64,000 nucleotides of DNA, from the NCBI GenBank assembly GCA_033980235.1, contig CM067064.1, positions 33,449,497-33,513,496 of the forward strand, in the 5' to 3' direction. The stretch is from Diadema setosum (taxonomy: Eukaryota; Echinodermata; Echinoidea; Diadematoida; Diadematidae). The notes below the pieces were generated by a model. It was given only the letters and a program-made list of their open reading frames with translations. It did no database searches and was not told the DNA's origin. The position numbers and the translations under genes were made by a program. How positions within the stretch are numbered: position 1 is the first letter of the stretch; each line of letters begins with the position of its first letter. Below, in pieces: positions 22,035 to 33,549 of this stretch.

Positions 22035-22095
22035 TTTGGAGCACTTCCGGTCGCGCATGCGCATAATTTGCAGAGGTCAAGGCGCCATCTTTAAT
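22035..22095. promoter_or_regulatory. ETS, NRF1 and YY1-type site cluster (candidate promoter)
   Basis: Within about 50 bp lie ACTTCCGG (22043-22050, ETS-type), CGCGCATGCGC (22052-22062, NRF1-type palindrome) and GGCGCCATCTT (22081-22091, reverse of AAGATGGCGCC, YY1-type). This combination is characteristic of CpG-type housekeeping promoters in animals. In known promoters the AAGATGGC orientation usually points downstream, which would favour minus-strand transcription, but a GTGAGT donor at 22225 is in the plus direction. It is inside the protease intron, so an alternative or nested promoter is possible. Confidence 0.45.
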
Positions 22096-22225
22096 TCTGC
22101 AACGATGAACCCCGTCGGTCAGGGAATCCGCCAGAAAGTGTCATTTTTTTTTTTTGTCCCACGGACTCATCGTGATGGCTCTCAATGGATTTACGAACAT
22201 TCTGTAATACAAGCATTCACTTAAG

Positions 22226-22982
22226 GTGAGTAATGTAGGGTAACGTGTGCATTGTTTACAAGAAACGTAAAAATTTTCACAAGTTTTGGAGTTGTGTTGT
22301 GGTTCCCCACTGTGAAGGTGCCTGCTCGTAGGTCAGACGCTGTTTCGCGTAGCGTATTAACAGCGTCTGGTCGGGCTAATGTTATCCATAGTGCATTCAG
22401 CCTCATGCACTATATAATATGGCGAAGTGGAAAGTATATAGCTTCGAATCGGAAAGACAAAAAAGAGTTCGGCGAGATTTGTTGCTGTTGTTGTTGTTGT
22501 TTTGTCTGGTTTGTTTGTTTTTCCCTGCGTTTATTGAGGTTAAGTGGGTTTCTTCTCGGTTCAATTGAGTGATATTGATATTGTGACAGTGTATGAACAT
22601 AGTACGTATGCATATAAAATTACCTTGATTCAACTGTTTCAACCTCCGGTCGCATTACTCGTGCAATTTATGTTTCACATGTTCTACGAATTCTAATGAT
22701 GAGGACTTATTCTAAATCTGCAGGGCGATTTTGGATTTTTTTTTTTATTTCTTTTTGATTCTTTTTTTTGATTCTTTTTTTTTTATCGACAACTGAATAG
22801 GCCAACCCTTTAGATTGAATGTTAAAAAACTAAATAAATGAAAATGCTTAATTTGCCTTTGAACGATAAACGGGATCCTATATGTTTGCATAAATATGTG
22901 TATAAAATAATGCTTGTTTGTTTTAATTTTGCATTGTGTTAAGGGAAAAAATGTTGGATATTTGAATTAATAATTTATTCGT
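22226..22982. other. Intronic DNA, nothing recognised
   Basis: It contains T-rich tracts and a (GTT)n run near 22485. No conserved coding segment was found on either strand. Confidence 0.5.
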
Positions 22983-23116
22983 GGGTTACGCCATTTCCTG
23001 ACCCACTTTATCTGACACACTCTTTCTGACACACTTTTTTTGCCATTCACTTTGTACACGGGGTAGTTTTCATGAGACGGCCTTTGTTATTGGCTACTGT
23101 GCTAATGAATATTCAA
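22983..23116. repeat. Left copy of a 134-bp inverted repeat pair
   Basis: It begins gggttacgccatttcctgac and ends gctaatgaatattcaa. The reverse complement, with about 95% identity by eye, occurs at 28928-29061. The pair brackets the 4.7-kb minisatellite foldback element. Confidence 0.9.
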
Positions 23117-24174
23117 GACTACGGTATGGCTTGTCGAACGTCGCGCTCAAGGCCGGCCAATAAGAGGCGGCCAGGAGCTGGTGAGCTGGAGGCGCGCGGC
23201 AATTTCTAACCTCATCCACGTGTAGGCCTTGCTACTACGTGCGCTTCCAGTAACTTTTTTTTTTTTTTTTTTTCAGCTGCTTAAATTGCGCGCTATACAT
23301 ACACTGCACGTGTGATGGGTGCAGGGAGGTACTAGGTGAGACCAAAATAGAAGCGCACGCACGCAGTGCAAGACGTCCCTGGATGATGGCAGTACGGCAG
23401 TCGGTGAGTGAAATGGCAAACAAATTGACGACATACGCAGTCGCACACAATTCACCCGCAGGAATCGTCAAATGTAGTACGAAGTATAGTATGATGCAAT
23501 GTTAAAAGCTGGAAATGAAGAAGAAGAATATATTTGGAAGTACAAGCTTTTTACAGATAATGAACTGCAATTGCAAATCGCACGTCCATAGACTACCGGT
23601 ACTCGACAGGGCATGTACATTACACATAGAGATCAGCATAATGTTACAAAGCACTGAAAAAACAACGATCCGAGTGTAAAGAAGTGAGGGGGAACACTCA
23701 ACGGCTGCACGGGGAAAACGCGTCACAGCAACTGCAGCTTGCAGGACTTTCGATCCCGTACAGACCGATTATGATGTGAGGCACTCCACGAGAAGGTATG
23801 TAGTAAATTTTGCAAGTTTTTAGGACGGATGGGTTTGATATATCAAATAAATATCATCAGTTTATCAATGTTTCCTTCTATCTAACAATAGATAGGGACC
23901 TTGAAACTTGCGACATAAAGCTTTGACCAACGTCAGTTGTTCAAATGTATGTGAGTGATATAAATACTCAATCGACTGGGAACGTGCACACTTTCTATCA
24001 TTGATCCCTTGGAGCTGGCCCACGGCCGTCGGCCGGTTGGCCGTGCGTTGCTCGACACTCGCTAACATGTTAGTCGTACGTGATTTGCTGAACAGCAACG
24101 TGTTTATCACTCTAGGTAGCTGGCCGATAACTATACACTATTTTAAACTATATAACTATTTTAAACGATAACTA
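23117..24174. other. Intronic DNA, nothing recognised
   Basis: A CpG-richer patch lies at 23140-23250 followed by a T run at 23256-23273. Short open frames on the minus strand show no family features. Confidence 0.5.
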
Positions 24175-24189
24175 TTTTAGCTATATTCA

Positions 24190-24840
24190 ATCGTATCCGG
24201 GCACTTACCCCCTGGGCAACTACCCTCCGGATAACTACCACCCGGATAATTACCCCCCAGGTCTATTCCCCCTTAGGGCAACTACCCCCCGGACAACTAC
24301 CCTCCTAGGGCAATCACCCTCCAGGGCCATTACCCCCTAGGAAAACTACCACCCGGTCATCTACCCTCCTAGGGCAACTACCCCCAAGGGCAATTACCCC
24401 TAGGACATCTACCCCCCGGATAACTACCCCCTGGGTAACTACCCCCTGGATGACTACCCCCCGGATAACTACCCCCCAGATAACTACCACCCGGATAACT
24501 ACCCCCTGGATAACTACCCCCCGGATAACTACCCCCTGGATAACTACCCCCCGGAGAACTACCCCCTGGATAACTACCCCCCGGAGAACTACCCCCTGGG
24601 TAACTACCCCCCGGAGAACTACCCCCTGGATGACTACCCCCCGGATAACTACCCCCCGGATAACTACCCCCCGGATAACTACCACCCGGATAATTACTCC
24701 CCGGATAACTACCCCCAGGATAACTACCACCCGGATTACTACCCCCCCCCCCCATTAACAACACCCCGACCCCCCCCCCCCCTCCTGATACTTACCTACT
24801 GGACAACCCTCCCTCCCCGCCCCCCGAAAGTTACCACCCG
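24190..24840. repeat. 15-bp C-rich minisatellite (left foldback arm)
   Basis: About 40 units of taactaccccccggat-type sequence, mostly exactly 15 bp apart, so that several frames stay open for over 100 codons. These frames (for example GGSYP repeats on the minus strand) are consequences of the repeat and not genes. A C-run segment closes the array at 24740-24785. Confidence 0.95.
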
Positions 24841-26046
24841 TCGTATATTTTCCATAAGTTCATAACACCATATCAGAAGATGCACCTTTCTCTTACACTG
24901 TCATCACTCTTTTGGCTTGTCATTTATTTTCTACCGTTATAACACATGATAGACGATAAACATAAGAAAAGGAGAGTTGATTTCACTGCAATTCATATTC
25001 CCTTAACATTAGCGAGGGACTCTTCGATATAAAGCCATAATTTCTGATAGGATCCGGGCACGGTTTTATGAAAGTTATCAGTCCTGACAAGCTGTCAGTT
25101 CCACACAATTACCAATCGTTGTAGGTCGATCAAAGCAGGTCCATGGTAACAAGTCAGTGACTCGAGCTTATCAATCAAGCAGAACCCATGGTTTTATTGA
25201 AATTATTAGATACTAACAAGATGTCATAACTGGCAACTTTTATCAAAAGGTGCCCTAATCTGTCATGAGAGTAAAATTGCAGCTTGTTTTACATACAAGT
25301 AGAATTGTGCTAGTTTTCAAATTAAATGTTCTCGACACTTTAAGAGGAAATCCAGTTCAAATATAAATTAGTCTCATTAGAAAGAGTAAAATATTACGAG
25401 TTTAACGGTATTTTTAATCTTTTTTTTTTACAAAACACCCCTAGTTGTTAACGAAGTCTTTTGTCCTGCACCCTCTCTTTGAATAGATCTAGGAAGAGTT
25501 GTAGTTGACAGAATCCTTTTTACATTATAGGGCTGCTCTGTTTTATCCCGGCCATTTCAAGAGTATTTTTTTTTTCTCAAAAAATTGAATCCTTCTTGGA
25601 ATAACATGCTCTTTAATATTTCGTAAGGGGTTTCTAATTATCTCACCCAAAAGATGTTTAAAACCTGAAGTTAGGTCTCGACCAAAACCAGACGATATGA
25701 AAAAATGTTGGGTTTTTTTTTTTCAATTCAAATAGCTAATGTGTTCGAAAATAACAATGAGAGACGTAATTTTCTGGGGGAGAGTTATTGTAAGAGGGGT
25801 GATTGTTTGGAGCCTAATTTTAATAAGGAGTAATTGTCAAGGGAGGTAATGTTCTGCAGTGATCATACCAAGGAGGTTACAATCTCTTCCCACATCCTTG
25901 ATATACTAGTTGTTAATATGCCCAATAATGCAGTAGGGCAATTCTGAAATGAGCGTTAACGGTATAACAGTAAAATAGTTACAAAATTGATGAAACAATG
26001 CAAAGAAAGCAAATTAAGACAGAGACGAAGTACACAAATAAAGATA

Positions 26047-27398
26047 CAGTGCACTCCCGTTACAACGAACACGGTTATAACGAAATTTCGTTATAACGAA
26101 GCAAAACTTCTGGTCCCCAAATTATCGCCATTAAAGTCTATGGTACAAAATTCGCTTATAACGAAGACGGTTATAACAAAATTTTCGTTATCACGAAGTC
26201 TTTTCTGAGCGCCACTGACAAAGAAAAACAAAAGAAATGCGCTCCGCTATAACGAAATGCGGATCGCATTCGAAAATGCGTAGCGGAACAAGCATTATTA
26301 AAGCGTCTCTGCATGAGCGAACGCATCATTAAATGTTCACTCCGTGTATCACGCACAGTTTCCGAGGGGAACTTGCGTTGTTGTAATAAAATAATTTGAA
26401 TTCAGATAAGGTTTGTTTCATTGTTCCGAAGTCCTTTAATACAAAACACACAGATTCTGATACAACTAAATGTCCGTTAGTTCGGAAATGAAAGAGGGTT
26501 TGTTATTAATCACATTTTGGCGTTATTCCAAAGGTTCGTTAATTCGATAATAAAATATGGTCCTTATTCTTATTCTTATACGGTTCGTTAGTCCGAAAAT
26601 GATAGGAATTCAAAACGTTCGTTAATCGGAACATTACAAAATGTATCGTTAATCCATGGTGGAAAAAGGAGAGTACACTAACAAAACTTAAGAATTGCAA
26701 TCTTTATAATCGTCTTAAGATAAATAAATCTTCGAAATAACTAACCTTTCTCATTTTTTTTTTCATTAACAAAATTTCTTCGGAATAACGAACCTTATTT
26801 CATTTTCGGATGAAAAAGCCTTCGGAACAACGGACTTTCTGACTAGTGAACCTTTTTCTTTTTTTTTTTTTTGATTTATAAACCTTCAGAATGACGAACC
26901 TCATTTTATTTTCAGATCAACGAACCTTCGGAAAATGAACAATATATTATTTTGATCTAGATTATGAACTTTCGGAATAATGATTCTGCGGAAATGCGAA
27001 CCTTCACATAAACAAACCATCGGAATCCCGGGAATGGCGAAACTTCGGAATAAGGAGTCTTCGGAGTAACGTACTTTAGTAAGAAAAGAACCTTTGGAAT
27101 AGCGAACTGTAACCAAATCCTACACCGTCATTTTCTACACATGTGTGACAACACAAACAACTTTATGCTCTTTTTAAAATGTAATATTTAAACGAAATTA
27201 AAAAGGTATTCTCCCATTTCACATAGCTTTCCAGCGTATGATGAGGATTCAACAAACAAAATTTTTTTATGCGTGGTTTCCTTCTTTTCGTTATACATTG
27301 CATGTATTATTATATTTGTTCGGTTACAACGAAATTTCGTTAAAACGAAAAAAAAAAACTGCCGGTCCTGAGCATTTCGTTTTAACGGGAGTGCACTG
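26047..27398. mobile_element. pogo/Tigger-like MITE, 1.35 kb
   Basis: The left end CAGTGCACTCCCGTTACAAC and the right end GTTTTAACGGGAGTGCACTG are inverted. CAGTG-ACTCCCGTTAtAACG termini are typical of pogo-type elements. TA precedes the left end; the right flank is CA. Internal copies of ttcgttataacgaa follow each end. There is no transposase open frame, so it is non-autonomous. It is nested within the foldback element and itself contains another inverted repeat. Confidence 0.8.
26407..27115. repeat. Nested array of TTCGTTAATCCGAA-type repeats, inverted about its centre
   Basis: Left half: repeated ggttcgttaattcgataat- and cgttagtccgaaaatg-like units. Right half (from about 26740): the reverse form, ttcggaataacgaacc and attttcggatgaa. 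The centre is near 26700. The same unit appears in a direct array at 48261-48450. It is probably a palindromic MITE inserted in the pogo-like element. Confidence 0.65.
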
Positions 27399-28059
27399 CA
27401 CATGAACACACACGAGATAAATCCCTTGTAATGAGAGAAAGAGGAAAGGTGAGTTATGAATGACAGGAATAGACTACCTTCACAGTGGACAGAGAAAAGC
27501 GAGAGGGAAGAGGAAGATGATGGGTCAAAACCAGGGCACGTGAGGCATGAGATATAAGCTCCTCAAAATAAAGAAGTGTTACATGGAGTTGTGGTAAACG
27601 ATAGACAATTGTGGTTAAAAAAAATATTGCAAAAAGTTTAACTCATTCTGAAGTGTAACATTTCTTCAAAATGTCTTTAGTTCAATGGTAAAGGCATTCA
27701 AACTTAAAACTTCTTTTATACTATACTATCAAGAGAAATCCGAAATTTCGGAACAGTAAAAGAAAATACAGATTTAGCGAAAATAGTTTGGTTAAAGGCA
27801 TTGACATTTACTGGATTACCGGGTAGGATATGAAGGGACAGCTTCATTTTTTATGAACATAGAGTCAAAATACAGAGGGAGAAATTAAGCTTTTACATAA
27901 ATTGTCCTAAGTGCAAACGATACAAATCGTAAATCTTTAAGATGTTGTTTTCATAAAATGATGTATCAGTATGGCATCTCCGTGATTCCTGGCAAATAAT
28001 ACAAAGAACTTCGTTTCCTGTAGTAATGATATTCTTTTTATTAAAGGTAAGATGGGGGG

Positions 28060-28830
28060 GGGGGGCAATGACCCGGGAGGTAGTTACCCAGGGGGTAATT
28101 GGCGTGGTGCACTGTCCTGGGGTAATTTTCGTCTTGATAGTTATAGGGGAGGGGGAGTTGTAGGCTTGCTTATCCGGGGTAATCATCCTCGGGAAGTTAT
28201 CGGAGGGTGTAGTTATCGGGTGGAAATTATCTGGGGTCTAGTTATCGGAGGAGGGGGTAATTAACCTGGGGATAATTATCCTGGTGGTAATTATCGGGGG
28301 GGGGGGGTAGTTATCCGGAGGGTAATTATCCGGGGGGTGATTATCCGGGGGGTAATTATCCGGGGGGTAATTATCCGAGGGGTAATTATCCGGGGGTAGT
28401 TATCCGGGGGGGGGTAGTTATCCGGGGGGTAGTTATCCGGGGGGTAGTTATCCTGGGGGTAGTTACCCAGGGGGTAGTTCTCCGGGGGGTAGTTACCCAA
28501 GGGGTAGTTCTCCGGGGGGTAGTTATCCAGGGGGTAGTTATCCGGGTGGTAGTTATCCAGGGGGTAGTTATCCGAGGGGGTAGTTATCCAGGGGTAGTTA
28601 TCCGAGGGGTAGTTATCCAGGGGGTAGTTTTCCTAAGGGGGGATTGCCCTGGGGGGTGATTGCCCTTGGAGGGTAGTTGTCCGGGGGGTAGTTGTCCTAG
28701 GGGGTAATTACCCTGGAGGGTAATTGCCCTTGGAGGGTAGTTGTCCGGGGGGTAGTTGCCCTAGGGGGGAATTGTCCTGGGGGGAAATTATCCGGGTGGT
28801 AGTTATCCGGAGGGTTGTTTTCCAGGGGGT
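28060..28830. repeat. 15-bp G-rich minisatellite (right foldback arm)
   Basis: Units of ggggggtagttatcc with substitutions and small indels. The plus strand carries runs of five to six G about every 15 bases, a spacing compatible with G-quadruplex formation. It is the mirror image of the array at 24190-24840 and is more degenerate at its left end (28060-28260). Confidence 0.95.
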
Positions 28831-28927
28831 ACTGTTCCTAGAACCATATTCAATAGCTAAAAGCCAATCACAGACACAGAATCAGACCGAGTGACTCATT
28901 ATGAAAAAAAAAAAAATCGTAAGGCTG

Positions 28928-29061
28928 TTGAATATTCATTAGCACAGTAGCCAATAACAGAGGCCGTCTCATGAAAACTGCCCCGTGTACAAAATGAATG
29001 GCAAAAAAAGTGTGTCAAAAAGAGTGTGTCAGATGAAGTGGGTCAGGAAATGGCGTAACCC
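28928..29061. repeat. Right copy of the 134-bp inverted repeat pair
   Basis: Reverse complement of 22983-23116: it starts ttgaatattcattagcacag and ends tggcgtaaccc. See the left copy. Confidence 0.9.
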
Positions 29062-29089
29062 GTTAATGTGCTCAATTAGGTCGTTCAAT

Positions 29090-29165
29090 TGACGTTGTAT
29101 TTCATTTATGTATGAAAAGACATTCAGAAAACAAATCAAATCAATCAATCAATCAATCAACTGAT
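29090..29165 (+). repeat. Short LINE-type 3' tail with (AATC)n
   Basis: The sequence acaaatcaaatcaatcaatc after an A-rich segment resembles the tetramer/pentamer tails of CR1/L2-type elements elsewhere in the window. No coding part is attached. Confidence 0.45.
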
Positions 29166-30134
29166 AAATGAAAGGATACGAGGTTATCAGGCTGTATTCA
29201 AAGGTTTCTGTGGGATTTGTATGGAAAAAAAGGGAGAAATAAACAAACGGATATTTCCACAGAGACCAATGGGTCTCGTACTCACCTTAGTATCACAAGT
29301 CGTAACTTTTTTTTTTTTTGTAGACTTTTACACAAGAAGAACATAACAAACCTGGGTAACTTTAGGGGACCTCCAGAAAGGCATGGCGCCATTTGTACAT
29401 TCTATCACACTGGCAAAAATATCTTTCAAGTTTTAAAGAGAATTTGACCATGTGTTTTTAAAAAGAAGATCAAAATATGAAAACTGACCTAGAAGAGGAC
29501 CACATCTGGATATGCCAAACAAACTTGAAAGTACACTCACTGTTATACATTGTATTTACTCTGATTATTTGTCGTTTAGTAGAGGGTTCTAAAGATTACT
29601 GAATATAGATTTTCTGGGCCCGCTGGGCCCCCGAGTGGGGCTTGCTGCCCATTTTAACAAATTTATTTTTAATCATTCTAGCAGAAAATACTTCACCATT
29701 CATTTGTTCCCATTGCGGCTCCCGGGTGATGGGGGAGGGGGTTATGGTGCCCATTTTCTTATAAGTTTCTATCACACTAGGGATGCTACCTGCCACGTTT
29801 GTGAAAATCTGTCATGTTGTTTTCAAGAAGAAGCTGAAAATGCATTGTATTTAGCGGATCCAATGGTCCGTGTTAATCCGTTCCCCTTAAAGATTCTGAA
29901 ATTAGGTTCTCTTGTGTGCAGACTTTAAATGAACAATAGGTCACTACTATCTGTCACGTCGGTAGCATTCTTCTACCAATAAGCAAAAGATAATCTTGGG
30001 ATTTTCTCACCTACGAGACCACAGTGGACCGCACATAAATTATTTTTTGTTTTATTCAATATTGGAGACATGTTCATCTACATTTACAGCTACATGGGGA
30101 AAGAGGGGCTGAAAGGATTGCTCCGTAGGCCTAC
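29166..30134. other. Intronic DNA, nothing recognised
   Basis: Right end of the intron between exons 5 and 4. Short frames on both strands and a T run at 29308-29320; no repeat or coding signature. Confidence 0.45.
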
Positions 30135-30300
30135 CGGAAACGGGACATTGAACAGCCTCCTCATGTTCGCTGATCGCATCTCGCTTGTAAATGAGATGAG
30201 GATGTGACGTCAACGATGGACTTCTCCGAACTCTTTGGGCGTGGTCACTTTTGAGAGGTTCGACGTATAGTACATCATCCCTGATTGTCAGCACTCCACG
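30135..30300 (-). CDS. ADAMTS-like exon 4: prodomain with cysteine-switch-like Cys
   Basis: The acceptor is actttatgccag and the donor TTTCCG|GTAGGC (phase 1 exit), matching exon 5. It reads RGVLTIRDDVLYVEPLKSDH, then AQRVRRSPSL, HLIYKRDAISEHEEAVQCPV. The G.(L/I)....(Y)(Y/F)(I/V)EPL...H...H.(V/I)Y.R motif is the end of the ADAMTS prodomain. The Cys in AVQCPV is in the cysteine-switch position. RVRR is a furin-type site but lies upstream of that Cys, an unusual place. The downstream end rests on one donor only. Confidence 0.85.
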
Positions 30301-30476
30301 CTGGCATAAAGTAAAAAGAAACAACCAAACAAAACCGAAACTCAGCAACCCAAGATAACAACAGGGACAATGTAACTCGACACATTTGGAGACATCGATA
30401 TTATGAAAAAGAAGTGCTAGTTATTGTATTGAATGACTGACTTCGATGTCTTTCGCCAGTTGGTTAACAGTCACAA

Positions 30477-30704
30477 TCAATGGCAGGTGTTATGTTTTCT
30501 TACAATTGCTCCCCAAGGGCGATCATACTCCATTGTTAATACGTGGACGGGCAATTTCAAGACCGTGGTAATATCTGGGAGAAACTGTCCCCCTTTCTGT
30601 AGGTGTTCAACAAGGGTATATTGTCCATGCATGGGGATGAAAGTTAATGCGGATGATAAAGGCAAGCCTGTAGGTATGATCAAATACGAACGACAAATAC
30701 ACAT
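30477..30704. other. Open frames on both strands, unrecognised
   Basis: This lies in the intron between exons 4 and 3. A 93-codon frame on plus and a 75-codon frame on minus overlap. Neither matches a family I know and neither has clear flanking splice sites. It could be chance or a decayed element. Confidence 0.2.
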
Positions 30705-31020
30705 CCCTATATAGATGGTCTTTCAGAGCAAACATAAACAAGTACAACGAGCTGCAAACATACTCGCATAAAGTATTCCTATGGTCCCTTGCACTTTTCG
30801 ATGAGTTGGAATGTTTTCCATGAAGCCATGACACATTCGTTGCCATTTGTAAGAATATCTGTCCTTCGCAAATATTTTTTCAATCGATATAGTCAGCACG
30901 ATGTCGCTCTTTAAGAGCCTATTTAGGACTACTTTATTTTAATGGTCCCAACCAATGCAACTGACGAACCTTGCTTGTCTTAAACAAGTACAGTTTATCG
31001 TAAACTTAATCAATTACTAC

Positions 31021-31316
31021 CAATTCATTGCAGGTGCTGAAAGCTCCCGAGGAGTTCTCGTGTGAAAGTGAGTTGGAGAAGTAGTGGCAGTCTCTGGTCC
31101 GTATCGGTTCTCGTCGGATGGAACCGTCTCCCTCAAGGTACTCGATCTCAAGACCTGACCTCATAAGCCAGTCGTTTCGCTCGAGTTTCAAATGATGGAA
31201 TTCATCGAAGGCCGTAAATGTGATTTCGTGGGTTCTCGGATGGTGTGCGTGATGACCGAGACTACGTTTTGAAATTCCAGATGAGTGACTAAAGCTAGGT
31301 AAAATGATGTCATATT
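31021..31316 (-). CDS. ADAMTS-like exon 3: prodomain
   Basis: The acceptor is taatcacattcag and the donor TTG|GTAGTA (phase 0 exit). It begins EYDIILPSFSHSSGISKRSL, continues HEITFTAFDEFHHLKLERND and ends RTRDCHYFSNSLSHENSSGA then FSTCNEL. This is the ADAMTS pro-peptide pattern: (Y)(D/E)(I/V)(V/I)P at the start, F.A(F).....L.L..N..L, and C(H/Y)Y.G......S.(A)..S.C. The entry phase joins exon 2 exactly. Confidence 0.9.
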
Positions 31317-32035
31317 CTGAATGTGATTAAAGAAAATGTTAGAACACGAGATTACAATGAAACAAATTGTATCTGAAACAAAATGTCAGATATACTGGCT
31401 TTCGATTATCGTCCCATGCATATTTGAATAATATGCAATTTATTTTATAAATTCTTATCCATCTTGTAGTCAATTAATGCTCAAAAAGTTGATATATTAT
31501 ACACTTGAACAGGAATTATAACAGACAATGTTTACACTTGTTTTGTACCTGTTGTTAAATTTTTCTTTTTTGAAAGACTTTCTATTGAAGACAAATCCTC
31601 CCATGGATTTTAATGCAAACAATAACAAAAAAGTGGAGGATATTATGTATGATACTACGAATCACGCATGGAGCAAATATTTACCTCAGGACTCTGACTA
31701 GAAAAGCAAACATGATTCTAAGTTACATAAGGTGAGCAAGGCCTCAAGTGGACGAAATTCATGACGATCAGGTCATTACAATAAAGAATGGTGAGTTTCA
31801 TTGCCTGCCCTGTAAAATTCCTTACAAAAGAAAGAAAACTAAAATCAATCAACCGAAAATCAAACGTTAAAATCAAAATGTTATCATAGACATTTTTTCT
31901 AGCTCTAGATGAAAAAATAGAAAAGGATTTTCATTCAATCAAAAGATGGCCATTGTAATACGTGAAGTAAACCGGAATTGTTTTATCATTTAAGATGATA
32001 TTTCCTGCGAAGAATCGACTGCAAGTGTATATAAT

Positions 32036-32093
<58 letters not shown>

Positions 32094-33488
32094 TCTTTTT
32101 CCATCATAAGACACACTAATTAGAGGCGTGCCCGTGGCATGGATCAAACATCACGCCATAACATAAAAGCTTTTTCCCAGAATAAGTAGAACTTTTTTAG
32201 CTATACGCGTCTTTTTGTAACGATAATGCATAATAAAATGCATAATGAAATGCATAATTAAAAAAAATGCATAATAAAAAAATAATAAAATGCATGATTA
32301 AAAAAAAAAATGCATAATAAAACAAAAATCGTAAACTGGGCGTGAAAAGGGGAGTATGCTTCACTAAATAATGTAACCCGCACTGGCGCCGCCATGTGAT
32401 TTCAGCACAATTTAAATCAAACAGTCACATTGGGACATGTCGTGGCTGCCAGGAGGCAGAGCATGGATACAATGAAGGAAAAAAAAAATAGTGTATCAGT
32501 AGTCATTATGCGGTGACTACACATTGCTTTGGTTAAATCATCGCATGGTACACCTAAAAACCTTTTCTTTAAACACACATAAGTCAGCACCCACTGCTGT
32601 GTAAAACCGCGAGCATAAGTTAGCTTACATGTCACAAAAATATAGAGCTAAACAAAGTACGTGCGTAAACAGTTAAAGAACAAAGACAATGCAGAGGGAT
32701 TCCTATTGCAGCTTCCTTTGCGTATTACGCAAAGGCATTTACAATCAAGTCTATTACCTGCAGAGTTCTTCGGTAAAAAAGAGAATGTTTTGCTAAATGT
32801 TGCTGGAGATGAATACCCATCAAAAGATTCATGCCCCTCATTTTTTTTTTCGAAGAAAAACAAGTAGCCATGGGTATATTACGTAGTTTCAAGATCTTTA
32901 CACGCAAGCTCATTGCTTGTGACTATAAACAGGGAGGTCCCTGCTATGATTCAACTATACAGATATACTAAATTTCTCTGGGTCGAAACAGCGGAGCAAA
33001 CAACGCGATGTATTCAGTGTCCATTTCAACACTAACACAATGTTCTTAACTAGGCTTTAGAACGTGTATAAGGTGGGGGTATTTTGAGCACGTTTCGAAT
33101 TCAATCAATAAATCTAAGTGAACTAGATTGGAAATACCGACCTAAGGCCCTCTCAGTAAAGGCCATGACTTGCTTACAATGAACTAAAGTATGCATAATT
33201 CAGATTGTGTCTTGCATGTAAGGGTAGATCACATGCGAAGAAGTTTAACTCGATAGCACAATCAAAGGTAACAAGGCGACTAGTTTATGCGGAATTTCAT
33301 GGCTTGAAAGACATTGCAGTAACTTATGGCGTCCAAAAAAAAAAAAAGACCGATTATAGCGTATCTATGCGGTATTTTATCTGGAGGACATTATTATCTC
33401 CTCTTCTCAAAGATCATATTGCACACGGATTAACACATGATGAAGAGGCGAAAAGAGAAAATAAAAGAAGAAATCATCACCAACGCAC
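31317..33488. other. Intronic DNA with AT microsatellites
   Basis: A TA tract lies at 32034-32092 and repeated tgcataataaaa units at 32225-32330. Nothing else is recognised between exons 3 and 2. Confidence 0.5.
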
Positions 33489-33549
33489 CTTTTATTTCAG
33501 ATGTTTTCGAATACAGACGCAGTTCATCTTCTGTTAGCACATTTCGGAA
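33489..33549 (-). CDS. ADAMTS-like exon 2: N-terminal prodomain, small exon
   Basis: The 61-bp exon has acceptor ccttgtcttgcag and donor AAAAG|GTGCGT. It reads FRNVLTEDELRLYSKTSEIK and leaves one base that is completed by exon 3 (to EYDIILP). The phase joins exon 1. It is too short to be seen as a long open frame. It is supported by splice sites, phase and a plausible link between signal peptide and prodomain rather than by homology. Confidence 0.75.

Larger units (their letters stand above)
24175..28862. mobile_element. Foldback-like element with inverted 15-bp minisatellite arms
   Basis: The left arm (about 24190-24840) is a tandem array of a 15-bp unit, ataactaccccccgg plus one base. The right arm (about 28060-28830) is the same array reverse-complemented (ggggggtagttatcc). 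Outside the arrays the ends themselves are inverted: ttttagctat on the left and atagctaaaa on the right. The interior holds about 3.2 kb, including a nested pogo-like MITE. Inverted terminal arrays of short tandem repeats are the hallmark of Foldback-type elements. No transposase is visible. Confidence 0.6.

Noticed and set aside
21687..22094. 135-codon plus-strand frame overlapping two antisense frames
   Set aside because: No family features on any strand; it overlaps the promoter-like motif cluster and is probably chance in a CpG-richer patch.
24314..24764. Long open frames of about 100-138 codons with GGSYP or ITTPR repeats
   Set aside because: They arise because the minisatellite unit is 15 bp, a multiple of three, so several frames on both strands stay open at once. 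No start context, splice sites or non-repeat coding sequence.
24190..24840. CRISPR-like regular array
   Set aside because: Units are directly adjacent tandem repeats without unique spacers, in eukaryotic DNA.
30433..30714. Possible extra protease exon
   Set aside because: Exons 3 and 4 join in phase without it, and neither strand resembles a prodomain.
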